Positions 16,776 through 25,291 of a DNA stretch of 64,000 nt are shown one piece after another. Positions within the stretch are counted from its first letter, which is position 1, and each line of letters begins with the position of its first letter. The notes below the pieces were generated by a model. That model was not told where the DNA came from and did no database searches. It was given only the letters and a program-made list of their open reading frames with translations. Source of the stretch: Rhodococcus globerulus NBRC 14531 (GTDB lineage Bacteria > Actinomycetota > Actinomycetes > Mycobacteriales > Mycobacteriaceae); NCBI RefSeq assembly GCF_001894805.1, contig NZ_BCWX01000002.1:1054001-1118000 (forward strand), given 5' to 3'. A program made the position numbers and the translations under genes.

Positions 16776-18878
16776 TCATCCCTTCACAGCGGCGAGGGAG
16801 CGCTGCGCGGCTTCGACAGTCGCGTCGGCGGTGATGCCGAACTCCCGGAACAAAGTCTTGTAATCGGCGGAAGCGCCGTAATGCTCGAGCGAGACGGCCT
16901 GGCCGGCGTCGCCGAGAATGCGCCACCACGGCATTGCGATACCGGCTTCGACGGATACGCGGGCACGCACGGCCGGAGGAATGACCTCGTCGCGGTATGC
17001 CTGATCCTGCTCGAGGAACCAGTCGAGGCACGGAACCGACACAACACGCGTTGCGACGCCCTGAGCTTCGAGGGTTTCGCGAGCCTCGGTTGCGAGGTGC
17101 AGTTCGGAACCGGTGGCCAGCAGAATGACCTCGGGAGCACCGTTGGCGGCATCGGCGAGCACGTATGCACCGCGCTTGACGCCCTCGGCTGCCTTTTCCT
17201 TGGTGCCTTCGAGAACCGGGACGTCCTGGCGGGTAAGTGCCAGAGCGGTCGGGCCCGTCTTGTGCTCGAGGGCGGCCTGCCAGGCAAACGACGTCTCGTT
17301 GGCGTCACCCGGACGGACAACGGACAGGTTCGGGATGGCGCGCAGAGCAGCAAGGTGCTCGACCGGCTGGTGCGTCGGGCCGTCTTCGCCGAGTCCGATG
17401 GAGTCGTGGGTCCACACGTAGGTGACAGCCGTCTTCATGAGAGCGGCGAGTCGAACAGCCGGACGCATGTAGTCGGAGAACACCATGAACGTTCCGCCAT
17501 AGGGGCGGGTCGGGCCGTGCAGCGCGATGCCGTTGAGAATCGAGCCCATCGCGTGCTCACGGATACCGAAGTGGAGCGTGCGGCCGTACGGCTTTGCGTT
17601 CCAGTCGTTGGTGGAGATGGAGTACGGACCGAAGGAGTCTGCACCCTTGATGGTGGTGTTGTTGCTGCCGGCGAGGTCAGCGGAGCCGCCCCACAACTCG
17701 GGCAGGATCGGGCCGAGTGCGTTAAGCGCTGAACCGGAAGCCTTACGAGTTGCGACGCCCTTGGCATCGGGTTCGTACGTCGGGAGAGCGTCGGCCCAAC
17801 CGGCGGGGAACTCACCGGCGAACAAGCGGTCGAACAGTTCCTTGCGCTCGGACTCACGCGACGCCCAAGCGTCGAACTCGACCTGCCACGCCTTGTGCGC
17901 GTCGGCTCCGCGGGAGACGACCTCACGGGCGTGAGCCAATGCGTCGGCATCGACGTCGAACGACTTGGCCGGATCGAAGCCGAGAGCTTCCTTGACCGCT
18001 GCAACTTCGTCGGCACCGAGAGCGGACCCGTGAACGTCTCCGGTGTTCATCTTCTTCGGAGCGGGGAAACCGATGATCGTGCGAAGCAGGATGATCGACG
18101 GGCGATCGACGACGGCCTTGGCCGCAGCGACTGCGTCGAGAATGCCGGAGACGTTTTCGCCACCCTCGACATGCTGAACGTGCCAGCCGTATGCCTCGTA
18201 GCGCTTGCCGACGTCTTCGCCGAGAGCGATCGTAGTGTCGTGCTCGATGGAGATCTTGTTGTCGTCGTAGAAGACGATGAGGTTGCCCAGTTCCTGGACA
18301 CCCGCAAGCGACGACGCCTCGGACGTGACGCCTTCCTCGATGTCACCGTCGGACGCGATCACGTAGATGTGATGGTCGAAGGGGGAGGAGCCGACCGGGG
18401 TTTCCGGATCGAACAATCCACGCTCACGACGAGCAGCCATTGCCATGCCGACTGCGGACGCGAGGCCCTGGCCCAGCGGACCCGTCGTCATCTCGACGCC
18501 GACAGTGTGACCGAACTCCGGGTGACCCGGTGTGAGGGCGCCCCACGTGCGGAGAGCTTCGAGGTCTGCCAGTTCGAGGCCGTAACCCGAGAGGTAGAGC
18601 TGCGTGTACAGCGTCAGAGAAGAGTGGCCACAGGAGAGGATGAAGCGGTCGCGCCCGACCCATTCTGCATCCGACGGATCGTGGCGCATGACACGCTGGA
18701 ACAAGGTATATGCCAACGGCGCCAAGCTCATTGCGGTTCCGGGGTGGCCGTTGCCGACCTTCTGAACCGCATCGGCGGCGAGCACGCGGGCGGTATCGAC
18801 AGCCTTCGTGTCCAGGTCGGTCCAGTCCGAGGGGTGGACTGGCTGTGTGAGGACGTGGATCTCGTCTGTGATCGACAC
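16776..18878 (-). CDS. tkt: Transketolase
   Basis: First gene of the pentose-phosphate operon; 700 residues. It uses thiamine diphosphate to move two-carbon units between sugars. Seen in order: [19 protein letters not shown] near the N-terminus, the GDG of the thiamine-diphosphate motif in [16 protein letters not shown], the pyrimidine-domain motif [20 protein letters not shown] and the C-terminal LFREFG. The GTG at 18878 follows AGGAG at ten bases. It is divergent from ctaB with about 215 bases between the start codons, which hold both promoters. Confidence 0.93.
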   Translation of the reverse strand: MSITDEIHVLTQPVHPSDWTDLDTKAVDTARVLAADAVQKVGNGHPGTAMSLAPLAYTLFQRVMRHDPSDAEWVGRDRFILSCGHSSLTLYTQLYLSGYGLELADLEALRTWGALTPGHPEFGHTVGVEMTTGPLGQGLASAVGMAMAARRERGLFDPETPVGSSPFDHHIYVIASDGDIEEGVTSEASSLAGVQELGNLIVFYDDNKISIEHDTTIALGEDVGKRYEAYGWHVQHVEGGENVSGILDAVAAAKAVVDRPSIILLRTIIGFPAPKKMNTGDVHGSALGADEVAAVKEALGFDPAKSFDVDADALAHAREVVSRGADAHKAWQVEFDAWASRESERKELFDRLFAGEFPAGWADALPTYEPDAKGVATRKASGSALNALGPILPELWGGSADLAGSNNTTIKGADSFGPYSISTNDWNAKPYGRTLHFGIREHAMGSILNGIALHGPTRPYGGTFMVFSDYMRPAVRLAALMKTAVTYVWTHDSIGLGEDGPTHQPVEHLAALRAIPNLSVVRPGDANETSFAWQAALEHKTGPTALALTRQDVPVLEGTKEKAAEGVKRGAYVLADAANGAPEVILLATGSELHLATEARETLEAQGVATRVVSVPCLDWFLEQDQAYRDEVIPPAVRARVSVEAGIAMPWWRILGDAGQAVSLEHYGASADYKTLFREFGITADATVEAAQRSLAAVKG

Positions 18879-19094
18879 TGGCAGATGTCTCCTGACATTG
18901 TGTACGTGGATTGCGAGGGAGAGGTGTCCCTCCGCTGCGTCACCTAGCCTAATGGTCCTGGCTGTCCGGGTCGATTCGGTTCCACGATGACCGCGGTCTA
19001 CCATCGTCCGTAGTAGCAAATGCGATAGTCCAGAAAAGTGTCAGCAGTGTGTCGTGAAGAGATAGTGCGGTAACGCGTGGTGCAAGGAGAGAAC

Positions 19095-20078
19095 GTGCGG
19101 ACAGGGCAACAGCCGAGCGGACATGGCTTCGGCAGCCCCGGAGCAGCCCCGCGGGCGACCAATCAGAACACCGTTCTGGGTCGCGCAATGGGGAAGGTTC
19201 TGGCTTACATCGCGCTCACGAAGCCGCGAGTCATCGAATTGCTCCTGGTGGCAACAATTCCGGCGATGCTCATGGCTGATCGCGGAAATGTCGACCTGTG
19301 GTTGGTGCTGAGCACCTTGTTCGGTGGATGGATGGGCGCCGCGAGCGCGAACTCCCTCAACTGCGTCGTCGACGCGGATATCGACAAGGTCATGAAGCGC
19401 ACTGCCAAGCGCCCGCTGGCCCGAGAAGCCGTCCCGACGCGCAACGCGCTGGTCTTCGGTCTTGCGCTCGGACTGGCGTCGTTCCTGTGGCTGTGGTGGC
19501 GCGCCAACCTGCTGGCCGGTGTCCTCGTTGTCATCACCATCGCGTTCTACGTCCTGATCTACACCATGGTGCTCAAGCGTCGTACGTGGCAGAACGTCGT
19601 CTGGGGCGGCGCCGCAGGCTGCATGCCCGTCTTGGTCGGTTGGGCCGCTGTTACCGGTTCGCTCAGCTGGGAACCGTTCGTTCTGTTCCTGATCATCTTC
19701 TTCTGGACGCCGCCCCACACGTGGGCTCTCGCGATGCGTTACAAAGAGGACTACAAGGCTGCCGGCGTCCCGATGCTCCCGGTCATCGCCACCGAAGAGC
19801 ACGTCACCAAGCAGATCCTGTTCTACAGCTGGGCAATGGTTGTCACCAGCCTGATTCTCGTTCCCGCAGCCGGTCTCGTCTACGCGATCGTTGCTCTGCT
19901 GGCCGGTGCCTGGTTCCTGCTCCTCGCTCACCAGCTGTACCGCGGAGTCCGCGGCGGCGCAGAGGTCAAGCCCCTCAAGCTGTTCTTGCAGTCCAACAAC
20001 TACCTGTCCGTGTTGTTCGTGGGCCTAGCCATCGACTCGGTGCTGGGACTGCAGACGATCAGCGAAATGTTCAGCTGA
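19095..20078 (+). CDS. ctaB: Heme O synthase (protoheme IX farnesyltransferase)
   Basis: A UbiA-family membrane prenyltransferase with about nine helices that attaches farnesyl to heme B, giving heme O for cytochrome oxidase. The first acidic motif is [20 protein letters not shown], and [16 protein letters not shown] marks the second conserved loop. I start at the GTG at 19095, five bases after AGGAG. A GTG at 19077 would place that ribosome site inside the gene. The product is then 327 aa. Heme A synthase (ctaA) lies 3 kb away, so the two steps are near one another though not in one operon. Confidence 0.92.
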   Translation: MRTGQQPSGHGFGSPGAAPRATNQNTVLGRAMGKVLAYIALTKPRVIELLLVATIPAMLMADRGNVDLWLVLSTLFGGWMGAASANSLNCVVDADIDKVMKRTAKRPLAREAVPTRNALVFGLALGLASFLWLWWRANLLAGVLVVITIAFYVLIYTMVLKRRTWQNVVWGGAAGCMPVLVGWAAVTGSLSWEPFVLFLIIFFWTPPHTWALAMRYKEDYKAAGVPMLPVIATEEHVTKQILFYSWAMVVTSLILVPAAGLVYAIVALLAGAWFLLLAHQLYRGVRGGAEVKPLKLFLQSNNYLSVLFVGLAIDSVLGLQTISEMFS

Positions 20079-20096
20079 CCGCCTGCAGCCACGAAC

Positions 20097-21062
20097 CTAC
20101 GGAATCAGCACGATTGATCCCGTAGTTGCCCGGCCTTCCAGATCACGATGAGCCTGGGCAGCATCTGCCAGCGGATACTGCGCACCCACCCGAATCTTCA
20201 AGGTGCCCGCAGCGATGGCGTCGAAGACGTCGCCGGCCCGCCACCGCAACTCCTCCGGCGTGCGAATGTAATGAGCCAACGTCGGCCGTGTCAGGAACAG
20301 TGAACCTGAGCTGTTGAGCCGCTGCGGATCAACCGGCGGCACAGCGCCACTTGCGGCCCCGAACAACGCGACGGTCCCGCGGATTCGTACCGACGCCAGG
20401 CTTGCATCGAACGTCGTTGCACCCACCCCGTCGTAGGCCACAGCGACACCTTCACCGCCGGTCAACTCACGTACCCGGGCCGCGATGTCGTCCTCGTATC
20501 GCAAAACCTCCGACGCACCGGCCTCGCGGGACAGTTGCTCTTTGGCATCTGACGACACCGTTGTGATGACCTTGGCGCCGAGACTCACTGCCATCTGCGT
20601 GAGGATCAATCCGACGCCGCCGGCACCGGCGTGCACAAGCACCGTGTCACCCGGCTGGATCGGGTACGTGGACTTGGAGAGGTAATGCGCGGTCATGCCT
20701 TGCAGGAGTGCTGACGCGGCAACCGGCGCAGAGACACCGTCGGGAACTTTTACTGCAACAGTGGACGCGACAGCCACCTTTTCGGCGTAGCTTGCGGTTG
20801 CTGCCGCCCATGCCACCCGCTCGCCGACAGTGAACTCCGTTACCTCGGAGCCGACTGCCTCGACGATCCCGGTTCCCTCGTCGCCGGGGATGTAGGGGAG
20901 ATCGCGTGCATACATGCCCATTCGGAAGTACGTGTCGATGAAGTTGATGCCGATGGCTTCGGTGCGGACAAGGAGATCGTGTGCACCGATCGTGGGCTCG
21001 GGTTGTTCGGACAGCGTGAGAACGTCTGGTCCGCCGGTCTCGGAAACATAGATGGCTCGCAT
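20097..21062 (-). CDS. qor: NADPH:quinone oxidoreductase, zinc-independent MDR family
   Basis: A 321-residue medium-chain dehydrogenase/reductase of the quinone-reductase branch. It has no zinc-binding Cys or catalytic His cluster. The NADPH site is VLVHAGAGGVGLILTQMA, the substrate lobe shows GINFIDTYFRMGMY, and the family signature GDEGTGIVEAVG is intact. It probably reduces quinones or enones with NADPH in the cytoplasm. It is convergent with ctaB (18-base gap) and divergent from the next gene. Its position after ctaB matches mycobacteria, so it belongs to the conserved backbone. Confidence 0.85.
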   Translation of the reverse strand: MRAIYVSETGGPDVLTLSEQPEPTIGAHDLLVRTEAIGINFIDTYFRMGMYARDLPYIPGDEGTGIVEAVGSEVTEFTVGERVAWAAATASYAEKVAVASTVAVKVPDGVSAPVAASALLQGMTAHYLSKSTYPIQPGDTVLVHAGAGGVGLILTQMAVSLGAKVITTVSSDAKEQLSREAGASEVLRYEDDIAARVRELTGGEGVAVAYDGVGATTFDASLASVRIRGTVALFGAASGAVPPVDPQRLNSSGSLFLTRPTLAHYIRTPEELRWRAGDVFDAIAAGTLKIRVGAQYPLADAAQAHRDLEGRATTGSIVLIP

Positions 21063-21145
21063 CTTGTCTGTTCTACACCTGAGGTCGCGTCAACTCAGGC
21101 CATGCCTCATGTTGCGGCCGGACTACCGACCAGTATTGTCGAGCT

Positions 21146-21514
21146 ATGAGCACCGATACCGAGAAGTCGGACGCCACACCGTCCGCGACCGCGCCGGAAC
21201 TTCCGAAGTCGACGGTCAAAGCGATCACCAAGTTCGTCGCCGAACATGGCGGCACCGCAAGCGCCGTCATTCAGCCCGTCGGCGTTGTTGGAGTGCGCAT
21301 CACTCTCGTGGGTGCCGACGGCATTCTCGGCGACCAGGTGGTCAAGGATCTTGCTACGGCAAATGCCGTCGTCGCGTCCTTCGACAACGTCACCGTTGCC
21401 GAGTGGGAACGTGAACTGACCAGCATCGTCACGCCGGCCGACGGCCACTTCAAGAAGATGGCCGGGTGGGTTGCCCACCAGACGCGCTTCCCGAAGGCCC
21501 GCAACGGCGCCTGA
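21146..21514 (+). CDS. Conserved hypothetical protein (122 aa)
   Basis: A soluble alpha/beta protein of 122 residues with a Thr/Ser/Pro-rich start, the region ITKFVAEHGGTASAVIQPVGVVGVRITLVGADGILGDQVVKDLATANAVV, and a basic tail. It has no signal peptide or catalytic motif. Such proteins are frequent beside qor/ctaB in mycolata, but I know of no function. It is divergent from qor (83 bases between starts) and convergent with the MerR gene across a strong hairpin. Confidence 0.65.
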   Translation: MSTDTEKSDATPSATAPELPKSTVKAITKFVAEHGGTASAVIQPVGVVGVRITLVGADGILGDQVVKDLATANAVVASFDNVTVAEWERELTSIVTPADGHFKKMAGWVAHQTRFPKARNGA

Positions 21515-21522
21515 ACAAACTG

Positions 21523-21567
21523 ATTGCGGCGAATTCCGGCAGCTGATGGCAGGAACTTCGCCGCAAT
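21523..21567. terminator. Terminator hairpin between convergent genes
   Basis: ATTGCGGCGAA (21523-21533) pairs perfectly with TTCGCCGCAAT (21557-21567). It starts eight bases after the stop of the 122-aa gene and ends eight bases before the stop of the MerR gene, so it can serve both. Confidence 0.65.
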
Positions 21568-21575
21568 TGGTCTAT

Positions 21576-22205
21576 CTAGTTGGTTTCATCAAGTCGGAAA
21601 CTGGCAGCTTCGAGCGCAAGCCGCCGCACTTCGACTAGAGCTCGCTCGTAGATCACCGTCCCGATGAGCATGGTCTCGACGGCAGCGGTGCGATCCGGCA
21701 TGGATCGAGCGTAGTGAACTTCGGCTTCGGCTGTTCTCTCGACGAAGTCTGCGGAGTTGTCGAAATCCGATACCGCTGCCGGGAAGCCGAACCGGCGCAG
21801 AGTCGCGACGAGTTCCGCGAGTCGGTACGGCGCCGGAGCGTCATCCTCGATTTTCCAATTCCTGTGCCTCAGCCAAACCTGTACCTCGTCGTACGCCGCC
21901 ATGACATCGGCGGACAGGTCGCCGGTCGGAATTTCGTCGAGTCCGTGCATCACCGCCCCGAATGCATCGTGCATCGGGGTTGTCTCGTCTTCCATCGCAG
22001 CCAACGTGGCTCGAACTTTCGATATCGACAGACCTCCGATATCGATCAGGGAACGAATCAGTCGTAGGCGCCTCACGTGGTAGTCGCCGTAGTCGGCCTG
22101 ATTGGTGGCTGATTGTTCACCGCTGGTGAGCAGGCCCTCACGCAGGTAGTACTTGATCGAAGCGACTGAAACGCCGCTTCGGGCGCTGAGTTCGGAGATC
22201 CTCAC
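21576..22205 (-). CDS. MerR-family regulator
   Basis: About 209 residues from the GTG at 22205, seven bases after AAGGG. An ATG at 22241 would add 12 residues and start within the palindrome. The winged helix is RISELSARSGVSVASIKYYLREGLLTSGEQSATNQADYGDYHVRRLRLIRSLIDIGGLSISKVR, typical of MerR. The C-terminal domain is not the metal-binding type: there are no Cys ligands, so a small organic effector is more likely. It is divergent from a DUF4188 gene with two dyads between them, which are its probable operators. Confidence 0.85.
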   Translation of the reverse strand: MRISELSARSGVSVASIKYYLREGLLTSGEQSATNQADYGDYHVRRLRLIRSLIDIGGLSISKVRATLAAMEDETTPMHDAFGAVMHGLDEIPTGDLSADVMAAYDEVQVWLRHRNWKIEDDAPAPYRLAELVATLRRFGFPAAVSDFDNSADFVERTAEAEVHYARSMPDRTAAVETMLIGTVIYERALVEVRRLALEAASFRLDETN

Positions 22206-22229
22206 AGATTTGCCCTTGACTTCACGTTC

Positions 22230-22267
22230 GGATAGTAGCACTATCCATTATAGATAGTGTCACTATC
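22230..22267. promoter_or_regulatory. Two related dyads in the merR-DUF4188 promoter
   Basis: GGATAGT-AGC-ACTATCC at 22230-22246 and GATAGTG-T-CACTATC at 22253-22267 share the half-site GATAGT. They occupy the 101-base gap between the divergent starts. MerR proteins usually bind a dyad inside a stretched promoter spacer and twist it open, which fits this layout. Confidence 0.6.
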
Positions 22268-22306
22268 CGTATCGAGGCGACATCAAACTGCGATGGAAGG
22301 GTTCTC

Positions 22307-22786
22307 ATGAATCGACATCAAGTGCAGAACGGCCGATACACCGCGGACATCGACGGCCAGTTCGTGGTTTTCATCATCGGCATGAGATTCAACAAGCTCT
22401 GGAAGATCCACAAGTGGATCGGCGCGTTTGTCGCGATGCCTCGAATGCTTCGAGAACTGCAGCGATCGCCGGACAAGGGAATGCTCGGGGCACGAATGTC
22501 CTGGGGTGGGCGCACGATTACCGTGATCCAGTACTGGCGAAGCTTCGACGACCTCGAAGCGTTCGCGAAGAACCCGAACGATCCACATTTGCCGGCGTGG
22601 AGGGCATTCAACCGGCGCGTCGGCAAGAGTGGCGATGTGGGCGTCTATCACGAGACATACCGCGTCGGAAGCGGGCAGCACGAATCGGTCTACGTGAACA
22701 TGCCCGTCATGGGGTTGGCTGAGGCCACTACGTCCGTGCCGGTGGGGAAGCGACGCGACACCGCAAGGGTCCGGATGGTTCGCTGA
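22307..22786 (+). CDS. DUF4188 protein (putative small monooxygenase-like)
   Basis: A 159-residue protein with the DUF4188 pattern: GMRFNKLWKIHKWIGAFVAMPRMLRELQRSPDKGMLGARMSWGGRTITVIQYWRSFDDLEAFAKNPNDPHLPAWRAFNRRVG, then DVGVYHETYRV. The fold is predicted to be ferredoxin-like, as in small antibiotic-biosynthesis monooxygenases, and some relatives are phenylacetaldoxime-dehydratase-associated proteins. The role here is open. It is divergent from the MerR regulator, which probably activates it. Confidence 0.75.
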   Translation: MNRHQVQNGRYTADIDGQFVVFIIGMRFNKLWKIHKWIGAFVAMPRMLRELQRSPDKGMLGARMSWGGRTITVIQYWRSFDDLEAFAKNPNDPHLPAWRAFNRRVGKSGDVGVYHETYRVGSGQHESVYVNMPVMGLAEATTSVPVGKRRDTARVRMVR

Positions 22787-22799
22787 CCGCCAGGTGGTT

Positions 22800-23771
22800 T
22801 CAGGCCGCTACTGCGGATGCCGCCGGAACGTCTTGTCTGACCTTTCCGGCTGCCCACACCGCCGCCGTTGCTGCCGTGCACAGACCGGCACCCGCGACAT
22901 GCAGGATCACCAGGATCTGCGGTACATCGGTGAAGTACTGAACAACGCCGATCAGCGCCTGAGCAACAATCAGGACCAGCAGAACATGCAGGCGCTTCTT
23001 TACGGCAGCGGATGTTCCGACCGCATACAGACCGAACGTCAAACCGACGACCAAGGCCAGATAGCCGACCAGTAGTTGTGAATGCAGATGAACCAGGGTG
23101 ACGATCTCGACTTCGAGGCGGGGAACCGTCCGGTCAAGACTCTTATCGCCGGCATGCGGGCCGGCACCCGTCACGAGCGTTCCCGCGACCAGAACTCCGG
23201 CAAGAGCCACACCACTCAGTGCCGCGAGCCAGCGCAGCGGCTTCGGCATCACGATCAGCGTGGTCGCGTCATCAGGTTCGGCGATCTTCGCGTACATAAC
23301 CGTGGCGATCCACACCATCAGCATCGACGCAACCAGGTGTATAGCAACCGTCCACCACAGCAACCCTGTGAGGACGGTAATTCCCCCGATGATTGCCTGA
23401 ATGACCGTGCCGAGCGGAATCATCCACGCGTACACCAGAACCTCGCGGCGACGACGCGCACGCGTCACAGCCAGGACGATCGCAGCCGCGACAATCACAA
23501 CCACAAAGGTCAGCAGCCGGTTTCCGAACTCCACAACCTGATGGATGATCGCGACCTCACCATGGCCGACCGGAACAAAACTGCCCGGGAAGCACTGCGG
23601 CCAGGTCGGGCAACCCAGCCCCGACGCAGTCACACGCACAACCGCACCTGTGACAGCAATACCGCCCTGGGTCAAGATCACGATGAACGCGATGATCTTC
23701 TGCGTCTTCAGCGAGGGGAGAGGCAGGCGATCCACCAAGCTCAAAAATCCGGCATACACACGATTCACCAC
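22800..23771 (-). CDS. ctaA: Heme A synthase (COX15/CtaA)
   Basis: A 323-residue protein with eight membrane helices in two four-helix halves. It converts heme O to heme A for the aa3 oxidase. Conserved His ligands appear in HQVVEFGNRLLTF, AIHLVASM, HLHSQLLVGY and ILHVAGA. An extracytoplasmic Cys pair, GCPTWPQC, follows the first helix. It stands in the usual mycolata position near ctaB and the ABC/mptB genes, convergent with the DUF4188 gene (13-base gap) and divergent from a LexA-like gene. Confidence 0.92.
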   Translation of the reverse strand: MVNRVYAGFLSLVDRLPLPSLKTQKIIAFIVILTQGGIAVTGAVVRVTASGLGCPTWPQCFPGSFVPVGHGEVAIIHQVVEFGNRLLTFVVVIVAAAIVLAVTRARRRREVLVYAWMIPLGTVIQAIIGGITVLTGLLWWTVAIHLVASMLMVWIATVMYAKIAEPDDATTLIVMPKPLRWLAALSGVALAGVLVAGTLVTGAGPHAGDKSLDRTVPRLEVEIVTLVHLHSQLLVGYLALVVGLTFGLYAVGTSAAVKKRLHVLLVLIVAQALIGVVQYFTDVPQILVILHVAGAGLCTAATAAVWAAGKVRQDVPAASAVAA

Positions 23772-23804
23772 GCCAACGATGGTAGTTCCCCAACAACTAC
23801 AGCG

Positions 23805-23857
23805 TGTCGTTGGGGCAGCCCGCTCCGCGTCTGCCCCCTGTCGTCGGGGCAGCCCGC
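23805..23857. repeat. 19-bp direct repeats with GGGGCAG half-sites
   Basis: TGTCGTTGGGGCAGCCCGC (23805-23823) recurs at 23839-23857 with one difference, 34 bases on. Between them CTGCCCC (23831-23837) is the inverse of the GGGGCAG in each repeat, so there are three half-sites in alternating orientation. They lie in the ctaA/lexA-like divergent promoter and are candidate operators. Confidence 0.55.
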
Positions 23858-23901
23858 CCTAGTGCAGAAGACTGTCGGCACCCCTCACTACGATTCTCCG
23901 A

Positions 23902-24561
23902 GTGACGCATTACGACGAACTCGACATGTTCGGTGGCCTCGACGCCTCCACCCTCCCGCTCCGCCAGCAGCAGATTCTCGCCACGATTCGGGACTGGGTG
24001 ACCACAAACGGATCCACGCCGAGCACCCGACAAATTGGGGACGCGGTAGGTCTGCGGTCGACGTCGTCGGTATCCAAACACCTCAAGAGCCTCGAGGAAA
24101 AGGGATTCCTCCGCCGGGGCACGGCGATGGCTCGGCAACTGGACGTCCGACCCTTCCTGGTGGGAATCAAGGGAGGTTCGTCGAACAACAGTGTCGAGGT
24201 GCCGGTGGTCGGCGATATCGCGGCCGGTGCACCGATTCTCGCCGAAGAACACACTGACGAGGTATTGGAACTACCGCGCGAACTCGTCGGCTCCGGAACT
24301 GTGTTCGGGCTGCGAGTGCGCGGCGAGTCGATGGTGGACGCCGCGATCTGCGACGGCGATGTTGTTGTGGTGCGCCGCCAGGACGAGGCCCATTCGGGCG
24401 AGATAGTGGCCGCGATGATCGACGGTGAGGCCACGGTGAAGGTGCTCCGACGCCGAAACGGCCACGTGTACCTCGAGCCCCGCAACTCGGCATACCAGGT
24501 CATGGACGGCGACCACGCAACCATATTGGGCAAAGTTGTTTCGGTGATGCGGCGGATCTGA
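23902..24561 (+). CDS. LexA-family self-cleaving repressor, probable paralogue
   Basis: A 219-residue protein with complete LexA architecture. The winged-helix DNA-binding domain spans residues 20-75 (LRQQQILATIRDWVTTNGSTPSTRQIGDAVGLRSTSSVSKHLKSLEEKGFLRRG), and the S24 peptidase domain follows. The cleavage bond Ala-Gly is present in DIAAGAP, the catalytic Ser in RGESMVDAAICDGD and the Lys in GEATVKVL, so RecA-stimulated self-cleavage should be possible. I see no actinobacterial SOS box (GAAC-N4-GTTC) upstream, which an autoregulated housekeeping lexA would have, and the DNA-binding half differs from mycobacterial LexA. I therefore think it controls something other than, or beside, the main SOS set. 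Confidence 0.75.
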   Translation: MTHYDELDMFGGLDASTLPLRQQQILATIRDWVTTNGSTPSTRQIGDAVGLRSTSSVSKHLKSLEEKGFLRRGTAMARQLDVRPFLVGIKGGSSNNSVEVPVVGDIAAGAPILAEEHTDEVLELPRELVGSGTVFGLRVRGESMVDAAICDGDVVVVRRQDEAHSGEIVAAMIDGEATVKVLRRRNGHVYLEPRNSAYQVMDGDHATILGKVVSVMRRI

Positions 24562-24625
24562 GGATCTCGATCATCGCCGACCTGTGACAGTCGAGGAGCA
24601 GGTCGAATCGCCGGTCTCTCAGGGA

Positions 24626-25207
24626 CTACGGCAGTGGAATGATCGCTGCCGCCAGTACGGCGGGTGGAGGCAGCTTCAGGTGAGTAGTGACAGGTCCGAG
24701 ACCGATCTCTGGCCACTCTGCGATGAGGGGTAGATCCTCTGTGTCAGGCAATGGCGTCAGCTCAAATAGGTACTCGCGCTGCTGTATCTCGGAGTTCTCG
24801 TATCCCTGGCCATCTCTGTGCCGAATGGGTTGAAGCACCGAGTCCTCGAGAGCTCTCAACCGCAATGGTCTCCCATGCGTCTCGCCGGGCCGGCGTCGAC
24901 CAGTTTCAGGATCGGTGATCGCCGGCGCTGCGTATTGACGTCGTAGCGCGTCAGCGTGAACGCCTTTCGCTACCACGACAACTGCGAGTTCGAGCCCCGA
25001 TGTGTAGGCCACAATCGACCGTAGTCCCACAGTCACGCCTTCCACTTGGGCCAACATCATCGGACCGTGTGCGATTGCACCCAACTCTTTGGCGTCGGGC
25101 GGCATGAATCTCTGATACCAGATCATGATCTGAGCCTGGCACACGAACAGATGCATGTGCAGTGGTTGCCCACCGCCCCGACGCCTTCGCATCCCAGCCG
25201 GTTTCAT
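24626..25207 (-). CDS. Hypothetical protein (about 193 aa)
   Basis: A predicted cytoplasmic protein with a basic start (MRRRRGGGQ) and then a beta-rich body: PPDAKELGAIAHGPMMLAQVEGVTVGLRSIVAYTSGLELAVVVVAKG and YENSEIQQREYLFELTPLPDTEDLPLIAEWPEIGLGPVTTHLKLP. Wording of this kind is common among unnamed actinobacterial proteins. The ATG at 25207 has no good ribosome site, so an internal ATG at 25156 or 25192 is possible. It is convergent with the LexA-like gene and follows the propeller gene by 84 bases. Confidence 0.5.
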   Translation of the reverse strand: MKPAGMRRRRGGGQPLHMHLFVCQAQIMIWYQRFMPPDAKELGAIAHGPMMLAQVEGVTVGLRSIVAYTSGLELAVVVVAKGVHADALRRQYAAPAITDPETGRRRPGETHGRPLRLRALEDSVLQPIRHRDGQGYENSEIQQREYLFELTPLPDTEDLPLIAEWPEIGLGPVTTHLKLPPPAVLAAAIIPLP

Positions 25208-25291
25208 ACTGCTGTCAAAGCCGACGCGCTCAATCCTGCTGATGTGAATGGGATAGGTATCGAGCGCGGCGGGGGTCCTCGGTGTCCTGAG

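Noticed and set aside
15496-16863. 455-codon frame opposite zwf/tal
   Set aside because: Antisense shadow of two well-identified enzymes.
17895-18947. 350-codon frame opposite tkt
   Set aside because: Antisense shadow; no ribosome site and no recognisable protein motif.
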